Positions 36,083-46,303 are shown, numbered from the stretch's first letter. The stretch: DNA of 64,000 bases from Affinundibacterium macrobrachii (GCF_014652415.1 NZ_BMYT01000002.1:124001-188000), one strand, 5' to 3'. A program made the numbers and translations. Notes: generated by a model not told the origin, from the sequence alone.

Positions 36083-37208
36083 TTGGCAGAAAAATATCTA
36101 CTTGAAAGCGATGACCAACTTTGCCTGCATTAAGACTTGCTGCGCCATGATATAAAGAATGAAGACGCGCCTTCAGCGTTTTTAAACCTAGGCCAAAACC
36201 GGGCGCGCTGGCAATTCCGACATGAACGGGATTACTCACACTACATAGCAAGCCTCTGCTATCCAAGCTAAAAGTGAATACGATATCGCTTTCACCTTTG
36301 TGACATTCCAAATCATGACGTAGCGCGTTTTCTAACAGAGGCTGCAGCAAAAATGGTGGACAATCATAAGCAAGAACCGCTGGGCTAAGTCCGTGCATCT
36401 CTACCTTTAATCGTTCACCATAACGTAATTTCTGTAAGCACAAATAGTCATTCAAACACTGTACTTCATCTTGTATGCCAACCCAGGTCATTTCACCAGA
36501 TGCTAGTGAGTATCGTAAAAGCTCACTTAACTTTTCAATCGCAATCAATGCACTATCACTGTTGGCAGAACGCACTAAACCAGACAATGCATTTAAAGAA
36601 TTAAACATAAAGTGGGGTTCCAATTGCGCCTTCAACATCGCAAGATTTTGCTGCTCCAAAGCCAAACTCAAACGCAGAGAATGTTCACGCTGATCGCGTA
36701 GCGCAGTCAAACGCTTTTGATTTTGCTGCCACAAACGCAATCCCAACACTGCTGCAAATACAGCAGTAATTGCACAAATCCGAAACAAGCAAACGGCATT
36801 TTCGTAAGCAAGTACACGATCTAAAAATGGAATGTCCTTACGTGCCCAAATCAGTGCAAAAGCAGCGTTGAAAATATGCCACGGTATGATAAAGAGAAAT
36901 GAAAGTACATAAGCGAGAAAAATGACGCGCGCGTGATTCAGATATTCGTCCCAACGACACGACAAAAAATATAATACCCAAGAGAGTGGCGCTAGCACCA
37001 AAGCAGCCGCTACCCAATTTACAAAAATCGTCCCGAACTGTGCTTGCTCACCATTACGTAAATCTTCGCTATAAATTGCCAAGGCAATCAACACACATAG
37101 CGAACCCCATCCCAAGAAATTATAGAGCAGGAAAAAGAACGGCCGCTTCCAGTTCGGAAGCTTTACAGGCGAGGGCAGTGATGGATATGTAAGACTAGTC
37201 ATGCGCAT
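36072..37208 (-). CDS. LytS/YehU-type sensor histidine kinase
   Basis: 378 aa from ATG 37208 (ATG 37202 and a TTG at 37235 are alternatives). Four to five membrane helices cover ~15-165, then a coiled linker. The His_kinase domain follows with the phosphoaccepting histidine in LKAQLEPHFMFNSLNALSGL (~215) and an ATP-binding domain whose N-box is PPFLLQPLLENALRHD and whose G-box is GFGLGLKTLKARL. It pairs with the LytTR regulator through an 11-bp overlap. Membrane helices without a large periplasmic loop suggest it senses something within or at the membrane. Confidence 0.93.
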   Translation of the reverse strand: MRMTSLTYPSLPSPVKLPNWKRPFFFLLYNFLGWGSLCVLIALAIYSEDLRNGEQAQFGTIFVNWVAAALVLAPLSWVLYFLSCRWDEYLNHARVIFLAYVLSFLFIIPWHIFNAAFALIWARKDIPFLDRVLAYENAVCLFRICAITAVFAAVLGLRLWQQNQKRLTALRDQREHSLRLSLALEQQNLAMLKAQLEPHFMFNSLNALSGLVRSANSDSALIAIEKLSELLRYSLASGEMTWVGIQDEVQCLNDYLCLQKLRYGERLKVEMHGLSPAVLAYDCPPFLLQPLLENALRHDLECHKGESDIVFTFSLDSRGLLCSVSNPVHVGIASAPGFGLGLKTLKARLHSLYHGAASLNAGKVGHRFQVDIFLPNEY

Positions 37209-37536
37209 TAGTATAACGCGATAAATTCCTATCAAATCAGATTCGCATGCATTCCATCACACCAAAATGCACACTCATCACAATCTCAAGTGGATGATGA
37301 AAGTGGCGATGCAGAGACGAATTTTGCTTAGTTCACAGCAGCAAACTAAGTCGGTTGCTAGACGTAACGAAGCTGAACAAGCTACCAATATCCGCACGGC
37401 AAGTATGACATCGGGTGCTCAAAGAATTGCCCAAAACGCGCTATCACACCGTGATAGCAATCTATCACTCTTACGATGAAGATATCAAACAAAGCCAAGA
37501 TAATTGCCGCTCGACTTGTACTGATTTGGACGTCAC
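37209..37536. other. Divergent regulatory region between kinase and DUF5916 genes
   Basis: About 330 bp without a supported gene. Besides the repeat array at 37440-37468 it holds an inverted repeat CTTAGTT/AACTAAG (37327-37333 and 37344-37350, 10-bp spacer). Confidence 0.5.
37440..37468 (+). promoter_or_regulatory. Operator-like repeat array, candidate LytTR binding site
   Basis: Perfect palindrome GCTATCAC-ACC-GTGATAGC (37440-37458), then another CTATCAC at 37462-37468. The two CTATCAC copies start exactly 21 bp apart, the spacing typical of LytTR regulators, and lie ~70 bp before the DUF5916 start codon. The neighbouring LytTR protein is the obvious candidate binder. Confidence 0.55.
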
Positions 37537-39840
37537 ATGGCAACAATAATCACAAAGCACTTTACTCGCACTAGCAAAGCTAAAGTGCGAAACATACAGG
37601 GTAATTCAAGCAAAAAATTGCTGACCGCATTTGTATTTGGACTATTCGGAATCATTAGCTTGCTGCTACAAAGTCCAGCACAGGCGCAGTTAGTCATTCC
37701 CAAAGCCGATAAACCTCCCCAATTAAAAGATTATCGCCAACCCGACAACATTCCTGCCACCGCAGGCGTTGAGATCAAGCAGTTTGCGCAAAACACGCCG
37801 CACGAGGGAAGCGCACCAAGCTATGCGACTAAGGCTTATCTCTCTTACGATCAAGAAAATCTGTACACGATCTTTGTTGCACACGCCAATCCCAAACATT
37901 TAATTGCGCGACATTCACGACGTGAAAATAATGGCGGTGAAGATTTTGTTTTGCTACAAATCGATACCTTCAAAGATGCGCAGCGTGCCTTTGTATTTTA
38001 TGTGACGCCGCTTGGAGTGCAAGCAGATGCAAGCTACATCGAAGGTAAAGAAGAAGATTTTGATTTCGACACCCAATGGCACACTGAAGGTGAGTTGACC
38101 GAGTTTGGCTACATCGTCAAGATCGCAATTCCATTCAAGAGTTTACGTTTTGCCAATGGTGACAAGCAAGAATGGGGACTTTCTGTAGCGCGCTATATTC
38201 CAGAGTTCACCGAATTTATTACTTGGCCTCTTATCTCCAAGCAGCAGCCAACTCTGGTTAACCAATTTGGCACTGTAGTGATCAATGAGCGCATACCAGA
38301 ACAACGAAACTTCCACATCAATCCCTATCTTTTTAGCGGCAAAGACAAGTTTCTAACGACCATCGATAAACAAGGTAAAAAGTATGCCGGTTTTGTGCAA
38401 CAACAAAAAACACAGCTTGGTTTGGATGCCAAATATGTGTGGAATAATTCGGTCACCGTTGATCTCACTTTGAATCCAGATTTTTCTGATGTAGAAAGCG
38501 ACGAACCGCAAGTCTTGGTGGATAAACGCTTCGAAACTTTATTCCCAGAAAAGCGTCCCTTCTTTTTAGAGAACTCTGGTTTTTTTAAAACTCCATTACC
38601 TTTATTTTTCTCACGCCGCATTGTCGAACCAGATGCAGGGCTACGCGTGACCGGACGTCAAAATCAATTTGCACTTGGCGGCATGATCATGGACGATGTA
38701 TCCGAGCCGGCGACTGGCAAAGCACATATCGGCTTAGTACGTGGGCAGGTCGACTTTGGCCAAACCGGTAACCTCGGACTTCTATTCAGTAAGCGCAGCC
38801 AAGCTGATCAAGCCAACTCGGTTGCTGGGGCGGATTTCAGACTAACTCCATTAGCCAATTGGATCTTCACTGGACAATTCGCGAAAAGCCAAAGCAAGCA
38901 GCATCAAAGCAAGCACGAAAACGAAAATCAAAACAACAAGTCAACAAATAACAACGACCATCTAGCCTATGTCGAAGCGATTTATGGCTCACGTGCGCTG
39001 ACCTATAGCGGAAAATATACCGACATAGGACAACAATTTGATGCACGTTTAGGCTTTATTCCACGTACCGATATCAAACAAAACGAACAGCAAGCGAACT
39101 ACACTTGGTTTGGCGCACCTGGAGATTGGATACTGACGCAAGAGCTCAAAGCAACGCTCACCCATACCGACAATCAACAGGGTCAATTTCAAGATCAAAA
39201 AAACCATTTGCTATACACCCTCAAAGCGAAGCAAGCCAATACTTTCACGATTGAGGCAGTACAACAATCCGATAATCTGAACAATCAAAAGGTCAAGACG
39301 GCGGGTTGGTTGCTAGGTTGGCACACTCGTACCTTGCCTGAGCTAGTGAGCACCATTAAATTGGGCCAGCGACAAGCGCCTAATTATCAATTTGTTGATC
39401 CTGCCGTGTTGAGCGGCGATGCGCGCAATGCGCAACTAAAAATAAAGTGGCTACTCGGTCGCCATGTACGTCTGGATGCGAGTTATATCTGGAATGATCT
39501 ACGTCACGCCAAAGGCACTATCTACCTTGATCGACTTGCTCGCTTTAATCTCGCCTACCAGTTCGATAACTATTGGGGCGCTAGTCTAATTATGGATTAT
39601 CACTCCCTATCAGCAAATCAAACTTGGAGTAGCTTAAAAAATGAAAAGAGTCTCAACACCAATCTACAATTGCGCTATGTATTAAGCCCGGGATCAAGTG
39701 TTTACCTCGGTTATGTTGATCGACAAGAAAACATAGGCTTATTCCATGATGAGCATGGCTTGCTACAAGCACGACCAATGAATCAGCTTTCACTGCATAC
39801 CGGCAAACGTGTCTTTATCAAGTTGAGTCATTTGTTTTAA
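37537..39840 (+). CDS. DUF5916 outer-membrane protein with CBM9-like domain
   Basis: 767 aa with a long basic leader and signal peptide ending near AQAQ (~50). Residues ~60-230 form a CBM9-like beta-sandwich (AYLSYDQENLYTIFVAHANP, then a FYVTPLGVQADASY segment). The remaining ~500 residues form a beta-barrel pattern of alternating aromatic strands, with the DUF5916 landmark RFETLFPEKRPFFLENSGFF in short form around residue 330. C-terminus ends in a hydrophobic strand (VFIKLSHLF). Members are thought to act in outer-membrane binding or export; function is undetermined. A low-complexity Gln/Asn/Lys stretch (~448-472) is probably a surface loop. It is likely controlled by the divergent LytS/LytTR pair. 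Confidence 0.85.
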   Translation: MATIITKHFTRTSKAKVRNIQGNSSKKLLTAFVFGLFGIISLLLQSPAQAQLVIPKADKPPQLKDYRQPDNIPATAGVEIKQFAQNTPHEGSAPSYATKAYLSYDQENLYTIFVAHANPKHLIARHSRRENNGGEDFVLLQIDTFKDAQRAFVFYVTPLGVQADASYIEGKEEDFDFDTQWHTEGELTEFGYIVKIAIPFKSLRFANGDKQEWGLSVARYIPEFTEFITWPLISKQQPTLVNQFGTVVINERIPEQRNFHINPYLFSGKDKFLTTIDKQGKKYAGFVQQQKTQLGLDAKYVWNNSVTVDLTLNPDFSDVESDEPQVLVDKRFETLFPEKRPFFLENSGFFKTPLPLFFSRRIVEPDAGLRVTGRQNQFALGGMIMDDVSEPATGKAHIGLVRGQVDFGQTGNLGLLFSKRSQADQANSVAGADFRLTPLANWIFTGQFAKSQSKQHQSKHENENQNNKSTNNNDHLAYVEAIYGSRALTYSGKYTDIGQQFDARLGFIPRTDIKQNEQQANYTWFGAPGDWILTQELKATLTHTDNQQGQFQDQKNHLLYTLKAKQANTFTIEAVQQSDNLNNQKVKTAGWLLGWHTRTLPELVSTIKLGQRQAPNYQFVDPAVLSGDARNAQLKIKWLLGRHVRLDASYIWNDLRHAKGTIYLDRLARFNLAYQFDNYWGASLIMDYHSLSANQTWSSLKNEKSLNTNLQLRYVLSPGSSVYLGYVDRQENIGLFHDEHGLLQARPMNQLSLHTGKRVFIKLSHLF

Positions 39841-40260
39841 GTACGCTTTTTCCATTTACATGTTGAGCCGCTTCAGGCTTGACATGTAAAGCGATGTCGA
39901 ATATCGCCATCTCTCGCAACACGCGCAAACACTGCGTTTCTCCTCACTACCCGGATGTGGCTATCGACCCAACACTGCGTCGATACAGCACTGCGTCAAC
40001 CCAACTCCAGCATTTTCCCACTTGGCACGATGCTTGCTAAAAATAAAATCTAGTTTCATCACAAACATCACCCCTGAAATACGATTTTCAGATGTGCTTA
40101 GTAGCGCCAGAGATTCAATCTGAATAGCGATGAAACTGGAAAGGCTTTTGCAATTCGACCGACTCTATTGCGTGCGATGCAAGCGCCTGCCATGTAAAAA
40201 CAATTGTCGAGATCGATCACGCCAAATTCAACCCTGATACTTTTTAATGGAGCAACGAAC
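39841..40260. other. Intergenic region with long hairpin
   Basis: About 420 bp. A 15-bp hairpin with two wobble pairs lies at 39855-39869/39876-39890 (arms TTTACATGTTGAGCC and GGCTTGACATGTAAA), 14 bp after the DUF5916 stop. It probably stops or stabilises that transcript, though no T run follows. Nothing else was recognised. Confidence 0.5.
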
Positions 40261-41445
40261 ATGAGCATTCCACAAACCCCAACACCGCCGTATCCAGAAT
40301 ACTCAGACGCCGTCTTGGATGCACCAGCTAACTACGGCATATTGGAACAACTGATCGGCACTTGGGTCAATGTCAATCCCAACAAGAATGCGACAGCTTG
40401 GGGCTTACATACGACTTGTATGCCATCGCCTGGCACCAATACCGAAACCATTTTTGGTATTTTTCATTTTTTATGCGAAGACTATACTGAAGAACTGAGC
40501 TTTGCTCCGGTATCTGGTGGTGTACGAAATCGCGGTGGTACTAATGAACAATTCGCTGGCGCTATCGAATACAAGCAAAGCGTGCAACGCGTTAGTGATG
40601 GCGTTGGTATCCATGAAGAAGTGGGGATGTATCTTTGGTTAAATGAGATGTACAACCACGCTGCTACTGAGCAATCGGTGATCGACGATAATGGCTATCC
40701 CTTGATCTCGATTGGGGCAGGGGCGAATGGGCCGAATTATGTGCCGCCCTATTCGATCGCAAGAAGCGGCACGATTCCACACGGTAGCGCAATCATGTTG
40801 ACGGGTAACTTTCAACAAGATGTCCCCGGCAAACCCGCATTTCCAACTGGCACCGACAGTTGGAGCGCGCCATTTGTGCGGTCTTGGCCAGACTTACAAA
40901 TCGCCAATGCGCCCAATCTTGCTTCCTCACCGTTAGCGATTTCTCCTAGCATGGGTGCTTCTGCTTTGCTAGTGCCCCCCAATGGCAACACTGCCGACGC
41001 AGCGCCACTCAATCTCGATGAACCGGCACCGGCGTGGGCGTTTGATAAATCTTTGCCAGTAACCCAGCCGGATAGCAATTTGACTTACTTTCAGCGCATC
41101 GTTGCGGATCAACATTATCCTTATTCTGTGCGTCCCGATTTGCGTCTACGCGATGCAATCAAGGATCAGAACATCAGTAAATACACCTTGATTCAATTGA
41201 GTAGCAAACACGATGGCGGCCCACAAGGGGGAATACTCAACACGCCCTTCGTCAAGAAGTTTGCTAACGTGACCGAGATGAGTTTGAATCTGTGGTTAGA
41301 GACGGTGATCGAGGATGGGCAAGAAGTGCTGCAACTACAATACGAGCAAATCATCTTCTTCGAGTTCATGGTCGGTTCGAACGGACAAACCACCCGCTGG
41401 CCACACATACAAATCAATACTTTGCGTAAAAAGCCGGCGTGTTAA
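40261..41445 (+). CDS. Large protein with possible lipocalin/nitrobindin-like fold
   Basis: 394 aa from ATG 40261, supported by GGAG 9 nt upstream. No signal peptide. The opening YGILEQLIGTWVNVNPNKN resembles the GxW start of the lipocalin/fatty-acid-binding and nitrobindin-type barrels that bind hydrophobic ligands or heme; the later GIHEEVGMYLWLNEM and FFEFMVGSNGQTTRWPHIQI stretches fit that pattern. It is about twice the usual single-domain length, with a proline-rich middle (~230-290). The assignment is tentative. It stands alone between the hairpin region and a convergent diguanylate cyclase. Confidence 0.5.
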   Translation: MSIPQTPTPPYPEYSDAVLDAPANYGILEQLIGTWVNVNPNKNATAWGLHTTCMPSPGTNTETIFGIFHFLCEDYTEELSFAPVSGGVRNRGGTNEQFAGAIEYKQSVQRVSDGVGIHEEVGMYLWLNEMYNHAATEQSVIDDNGYPLISIGAGANGPNYVPPYSIARSGTIPHGSAIMLTGNFQQDVPGKPAFPTGTDSWSAPFVRSWPDLQIANAPNLASSPLAISPSMGASALLVPPNGNTADAAPLNLDEPAPAWAFDKSLPVTQPDSNLTYFQRIVADQHYPYSVRPDLRLRDAIKDQNISKYTLIQLSSKHDGGPQGGILNTPFVKKFANVTEMSLNLWLETVIEDGQEVLQLQYEQIIFFEFMVGSNGQTTRWPHIQINTLRKKPAC

Positions 41446-41588
41446 CAAATCAACTTAAGGCATTGAAGTAAGTTAGATCGGCTCAATGGACATTCTCGGT
41501 ATCAACATGAAAGTCTCTTGAGCCGCACAATAATGGGGTGAGCAGGTGAGCAATTGAATGACTAGATAACTCACCAAAACTCATACGA

Positions 41589-42674
41589 TTAAGTAGTCGT
41601 AGCAAAACAAGACACGCGATTGCGCCCCAATTGTTTCGCCTCATACATCGCCTGATCTGCGCGTCGCTGTATCGCTGCCATACTCTCGCCCACTTGGTCG
41701 GAAGTTGCAATGCCGATACTTGCGGTAATACGCAGTCGTTGCGTCGCAATTTGCGGCATCAAGTCTTCAATCTCTTGGCGCATATGCTCGGCTAACTTAT
41801 GTGCACCCGCTAAATCAGTATCAGGTAAAAATACCGAAAATTCTTCGCCACCAATCCGCCCAACTGCATCGCTTTGACGTACCACGCTTAGCATGGTTTT
41901 ACTGACCGCTTTCAAAACAATATCACCTGCTTCATGACCATAAGTGTCATTAATTTTTTTAAAGTGATCGAGATCGACAAACAACACTGAAAACTGCTGA
42001 TGATGGCGTTGCGCCAAATGAATTAATTGATCGCAAGTGGCGTAATAGGCACCCGCATTGAGCAAATCGGTTAAAGGATCATGGCTGGCGAGATGGCGCA
42101 AACGTTGATTGGATTCACGCATACGCACAAAATAAGACATCGAGCGCGCACCATAAATATGGAAGAATGCGCCCAAATAAAACAAGGCAACCAGTAAAGT
42201 CGCCATCGCATTGATCGAATATGGTTGCGGCAAATAAGCGTTGCCTACTGCCAAACCCAACATCGTCGCCAAGGTTATCAGCATGCCGGCTTTTTGCCCA
42301 AGCAAGATATACACACCAGGGATATTCGTAAAATACCAAATCACCCGCATTTCATCGGCAGACACCATATACAGTGCAGAAGTATATTCAGCCATACAAA
42401 CTGCCTCATACATCCATGCCAATTTCAGCAATAAATGCGGGCGACCACGCAAGCCTAACCAAAGCAATAGACTCAGCGACATGAAGATCGCCATCGATAC
42501 TACATGCAGCGTATCTATCGTATTGATCCCGGTCGCCACCCCAAGTAATAGCAAACCAGTAACCACTGCGCCTGCCAGCATTAACACCGTCAGAAATCGA
42601 AACTGGAAGGCGCGATATTCTTCACCCTCTAAGAAAGTCACATCGCCGTAGAGTATTTGTCTCAAAGTTGGCAT
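41589..42674 (-). CDS. Membrane-anchored diguanylate cyclase (GGDEF)
   Basis: 361 aa from ATG 42674, chosen because GAGGA lies 7 nt upstream rather than ATG 42692. Five to six membrane helices occupy ~30-180. The GGDEF domain (~200-355) has DPLTDLLNAGAYYATC, DLDHFKKINDTYGHEAGD and the active-site GGEEF (~275). An RQSD motif fits the RxxD product-inhibition site. Makes cyclic di-GMP at the inner membrane. It is a single gene convergent with the 40261 gene. Confidence 0.93.
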   Translation of the reverse strand: MPTLRQILYGDVTFLEGEEYRAFQFRFLTVLMLAGAVVTGLLLLGVATGINTIDTLHVVSMAIFMSLSLLLWLGLRGRPHLLLKLAWMYEAVCMAEYTSALYMVSADEMRVIWYFTNIPGVYILLGQKAGMLITLATMLGLAVGNAYLPQPYSINAMATLLVALFYLGAFFHIYGARSMSYFVRMRESNQRLRHLASHDPLTDLLNAGAYYATCDQLIHLAQRHHQQFSVLFVDLDHFKKINDTYGHEAGDIVLKAVSKTMLSVVRQSDAVGRIGGEEFSVFLPDTDLAGAHKLAEHMRQEIEDLMPQIATQRLRITASIGIATSDQVGESMAAIQRRADQAMYEAKQLGRNRVSCFATTT

Positions 42675-42912
42675 CGTCAATTCCTCGTGCATTTTGCAAA
42701 GCTTGTTTTTTCAATCTCATAATACGCTCAAGATGCTAGCCGATGAAGGTATCAAGAAGATTTAGCAACAGTTCGCCTAATCGCTTTGCGCTGAAACAAA
42801 TCTCGATGCAGCTAACACGATGCATTCACAATGCACGCAAGATCAACCAACGATGTTAATCATATCAACAACCAAAGAAAATAAAGAAAGGTAAAAAAAG
42901 ACACTGCTCATA

Positions 42913-43533
42913 CTAGTATGCCGCTTGTACTAACAAGCTTGCTGGCTGCGTTTTCACCACTTGCATGCGCTTCCAACGCAATTCTAAAACAGCGATGCTC
43001 ACCACATACAGAACCACCACAATCACCGCTTGCAAAACAAAACTGTGCTCGGGATACATGATCCATGCGCATGTACACAACACCGTGCGAACAACTGCAT
43101 GGAACACACCGACCCAATGTTGAATCAAGACGCTCAAAGGTAACCACATCAAACCCGTCAAAATCGCTACCGCAAAAGGCAGGCTACGATAATTTTCTAA
43201 GAAAAAGGGAATCGCTAAGGCGTAACACAAAAAGCACATCGCCACTGCCGACAAAAACACCGTATCAAAAAAATTACGTTTCGCGTTTGACTTAAAAGCC
43301 AAGTGCTCGCCAGTTAGCTTTGCCAACAACATCGCTATATAAACAATGCTGCCGGTACCAATAAATATCGCCAAAACCTGCGCCTTAGGGCTGAGAAATG
43401 CACCAGTAAAGATCAAGAGCGACCACACCAATAAGCCAGCCAAGGGCATCGCTAAGAAGCGACGTTGACGAAACTCGGCCAGTTGTTGATCCAATGACAT
43501 AGCCATTGTTGAAGAAACTGATGATGATGACAT
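42913..43533 (-). CDS. Polytopic membrane protein, unknown function
   Basis: 206 aa from ATG 43533, which has GGGAG 6 nt upstream. An N-terminal serine-rich stretch (MSSSSVSSTMAMSL) is followed by six hydrophobic segments (~30-50, 55-75, 95-115, 120-140, 145-160, 165-185) and a basic C-terminus. The look is similar to DUF7010-type proteins but I cannot confirm it. No operon partner. Confidence 0.7.
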   Translation of the reverse strand: MSSSSVSSTMAMSLDQQLAEFRQRRFLAMPLAGLLVWSLLIFTGAFLSPKAQVLAIFIGTGSIVYIAMLLAKLTGEHLAFKSNAKRNFFDTVFLSAVAMCFLCYALAIPFFLENYRSLPFAVAILTGLMWLPLSVLIQHWVGVFHAVVRTVLCTCAWIMYPEHSFVLQAVIVVVLYVVSIAVLELRWKRMQVVKTQPASLLVQAAY

Positions 43534-43812
43534 GATGAACTCCCTCTCAAAAATCCTGCAAGCTAATTCGTGCAGCGATGGAGACATCTTGAAGCATACG
43601 ACTCATACTGCGTAGTAGCGTTTGTCATGACTTCGCATGACATTTGTCAGGCGCGCATCGGGATGCTTGAGCAGAAAATAAAGCAAACCATCCCAGTAGA
43701 CGACACAAAATGCGACGCTAAGCATCAAGGCATGCGACTTTTGATAAAGAAGGTGCTGTATGAATAAGTTCTAGTTAGGCTGCACACTCTTTCTAACTAC
43801 CTAAAGAACAGC

Positions 43813-44598
43813 ATGAAAACCTTAAAGTTATTGAGTGGCTTGGCTATTGCAGCCATCACCGTATTCGCTCTTAGTGGTTGTGCAAGCATGGCTGGACCCA
43901 AAGAATCAAAACAATCGGCCAGTATCGTCGATTACCTCTATCCCAAAGCAAGCCAAGCACCGCGACTTGCTCCTGGTATCACCTATCTAAAACCGCCGAT
44001 GCGAGTGGGTATCGCCTTTGTTCCAAACGCCCCGAGTGCGCGTACCTTACCAGAAACGGAAAAAATCAAGCTGATGGAGCGCGTCAAAGTCGCGTTTGCC
44101 GGACAAATCTATCTTGGTTCGATAGACATCATTCCATCACAATACCTAAAGGCCGCTGGCGGCTTCGACAATATGGAACAAGTCGCACGGATGTTTAACG
44201 TCGACGTGATGGCGATGGTTTCATACGATCAAGTTCAATTCACCGATAGCAATTCACTGTCGTTCTTATATTGGACCGTGATCGGTGCCTATCTTGTCCA
44301 TGGCAATGAACACGATACCCAAACCATGCTCGACATCTCGGTATTTGATGTGGCAAGCCGTCAATTACTCATGCGCGCACCGGGTACGAGCCAAGTAAAA
44401 GGCAGCGCCAATTTATCCAACTACAGCGAACGCTCACGCGCAGCGCGTATAGAAGGCTATAACAAAGCAGCCGATCAATTAATTCCAGCACTACAAAGTG
44501 AAATTGCGAGCTTTCGTGAACGTCTAAAGACTAATGAGAATATGCGCGTTGAACCGCGCGCTGGCTATCGCGGCGATAGTAATCCAAGTCAGAAATAA
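43813..44598 (+). CDS. Lipoprotein, possibly rhombotarget type
   Basis: 261 aa with a clear lipobox LSGC at ~20-23, so it should be lipid-anchored at the cell envelope. The mature part starts with a SIVDYLYP segment and then MRVGIAFVPNA, which resembles the rhombotarget lipoprotein family associated with rhombosortase systems; I recall that similarity without confirming it. No rhombosortase or GlyGly-CTERM gene is nearby. C-terminus polar. Function unknown. Confidence 0.7.
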   Translation: MKTLKLLSGLAIAAITVFALSGCASMAGPKESKQSASIVDYLYPKASQAPRLAPGITYLKPPMRVGIAFVPNAPSARTLPETEKIKLMERVKVAFAGQIYLGSIDIIPSQYLKAAGGFDNMEQVARMFNVDVMAMVSYDQVQFTDSNSLSFLYWTVIGAYLVHGNEHDTQTMLDISVFDVASRQLLMRAPGTSQVKGSANLSNYSERSRAARIEGYNKAADQLIPALQSEIASFRERLKTNENMRVEPRAGYRGDSNPSQK

Positions 44599-44770
44599 TA
44601 CGCTGCACGCGACATAACGATGGTGGGTGCAGCTCTATCTGTGCCCATCGATACGTTTCAACTCAAACGGGCATCGACAAGCACACATCGCATTATTTGC
44701 AAATTGCGCTATTCGATCAGGCGAGCAAGTTTACAATATAGGCTTTTCTCAATTTAGATTCGCCAATTTT

Positions 44771-45358
44771 ATGCTCAGCAAGAATACTTTCCTTTGTGCG
44801 CTGCGATTCGTGATTGCTTGCAGCACCTTACTCGTATCAAATCAGAGTTTGGCCAAACAAGATCCACAAGACACGACTATCCCATCGCTGTGTCTGAAGG
44901 ATGAAAGCAATTTGGCGACTGCGTGGATGGGAAATGCGATCAGCACCGAAAGTGGTTACAAAAATAAAAAAGACGGCAAGATCGTCTCGATTTGTACCGA
45001 TGTAGAGCAAGCGCCGTATCAAAAAGTAGTCTATCGTTACGGCCTGCCACAACGGATAGAATTAGAAATGATCGCAAGCGATACCGCGCCATTCTATTTC
45101 TTTAATCATTCCACCTCCCCACACACTGGAGAAGATATGGTCTTCTTCAACAATGCGAACTACACCTACTACTTGGTGATCGCAGCAGGTCAAGCAAATG
45201 GCGTCACTTTACGCATCTACCATGGGAAAAAATTGATTTTTAATCGCTTTTCAGGCAACCGCGATGGCGAAGATTTTGTACTAGGCCCTGCCGAAGTTGA
45301 TCTCAAAGCACGGCAATCAAAACGCTATCAAATCAAAAAGCCTGCGCACGCTTTTTAG
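44771..45358 (+). CDS. Exported hypothetical protein
   Basis: 195 aa from ATG 44771, which gives a signal peptide (MLSKNTFLCALRFVIACS, cleavage near LAKQ). An upstream ATG at 44627 would precede it with an unconvincing polar stretch. The mature part contains two cysteines (LCLKDE, ICTDVE) and an aromatic-rich beta-type pattern. No family recognised. It starts 172 bp after the lipoprotein stop. Confidence 0.6.
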   Translation: MLSKNTFLCALRFVIACSTLLVSNQSLAKQDPQDTTIPSLCLKDESNLATAWMGNAISTESGYKNKKDGKIVSICTDVEQAPYQKVVYRYGLPQRIELEMIASDTAPFYFFNHSTSPHTGEDMVFFNNANYTYYLVIAAGQANGVTLRIYHGKKLIFNRFSGNRDGEDFVLGPAEVDLKARQSKRYQIKKPAHAF

Positions 45359-45439
45359 CAAAACGCTTAGCGTCTCGCTGTATGTTTTATAAACCATTAA
45401 ACCCACTTCTCGAAAATTAAAGAACTATGTCGGGAAAAG

Positions 45440-46192
45440 TTAGTGCGAACATAGATTTCGCAGTTCACTCAGCACTGATTGCCACGCAACTGTATCTGGA
45501 TCAATCAAAGCGAAATGACCGCAATCGGACAAGTTCAACAAACGTGTAGCCGGAAACGCTGCGCAATACGAAGCAGCCACCGCGGGTGGGACGATTTCAT
45601 CATCATTGCCTTGCAAAATACTGACCGCTATTTTGGGCGCGGGCAGATTCATGGGATTTACATCCGCACGATGAATCGGATCTTGTCCTAAAAAGCGCTG
45701 CACTGCGCCATCGCCTAATTGCATCGCATGCGCCATTTGCAGATCAGCGGCAGGCGCCAAAGCAAGCACGCCCTGTAAGCGGATCGGCAAGCCTAACTGC
45801 GCACAACGTGCCGCTGCCCACAACACCAAATGCCCGCCAGCAGAATGCCCAACTAACAAAATCTGCCCATTATGTCGCTGCACTTGTGCGGGCAAGGTGT
45901 GTAAAGCGCACATCACATCATCCAGAGTTTGATCGGGTTGGCCTGAGACTCGACGATACTCCAAGGTCAAGGTTGTCCATCCCGCTTCTGCCAACGCGCA
46001 AGACATTGCTTCTGCGTGCAAGCGATCATATTCTGGCTTCCAAAAACCACCATGTATGAGTACCAGCAGCGGTAGTGCATCTGCTTGGCTACCGTAGCGC
46101 AGGTCAGCAATTTGATCAGGATGATCACCATAGGCCAGAGTAAGATCGGCGGGCTCGGCACTGCGACTAAGAATAGAAAGGTCTTCGCTCAT
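45440..46192 (-). CDS. Alpha/beta hydrolase (kynurenine-formamidase/esterase-like)
   Basis: 250 aa from ATG 46192. HGGFWKPEYDR (~49) is the oxyanion-hole HGGxW motif. The nucleophile elbow is GHSAGGHL (~124). The acid is probably in GNDDEIVP (~202) and the base His in CGHFALI (~230). The triad looks complete. The HGGxW form groups it with acyl- and arylformamidase-like esterases, but no tryptophan-catabolic gene is near, so substrate is open. Confidence 0.88.
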   Translation of the reverse strand: MSEDLSILSRSAEPADLTLAYGDHPDQIADLRYGSQADALPLLVLIHGGFWKPEYDRLHAEAMSCALAEAGWTTLTLEYRRVSGQPDQTLDDVMCALHTLPAQVQRHNGQILLVGHSAGGHLVLWAAARCAQLGLPIRLQGVLALAPAADLQMAHAMQLGDGAVQRFLGQDPIHRADVNPMNLPAPKIAVSILQGNDDEIVPPAVAASYCAAFPATRLLNLSDCGHFALIDPDTVAWQSVLSELRNLCSH

Positions 46193-46303
46193 ATAATTCT
46201 TGAAAAGTAAGTGACAGCATCGACTGACAGAAATACTGTGATAAAGGAAAAAGCGATCATCACACAATAACAATTCTACCGAAAAGCAGTTTGGGCAATA
46301 TCC

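Noticed and set aside
37267..37479. 70-aa plus-strand open frame before the DUF5916 gene
   Set aside because: Low-complexity translation without family features; the DNA reads better as a regulatory region with repeats.
42241..42651. 136-aa plus-strand open frame
   Set aside because: Antisense to the membrane helices of the diguanylate cyclase at 41589-42674.
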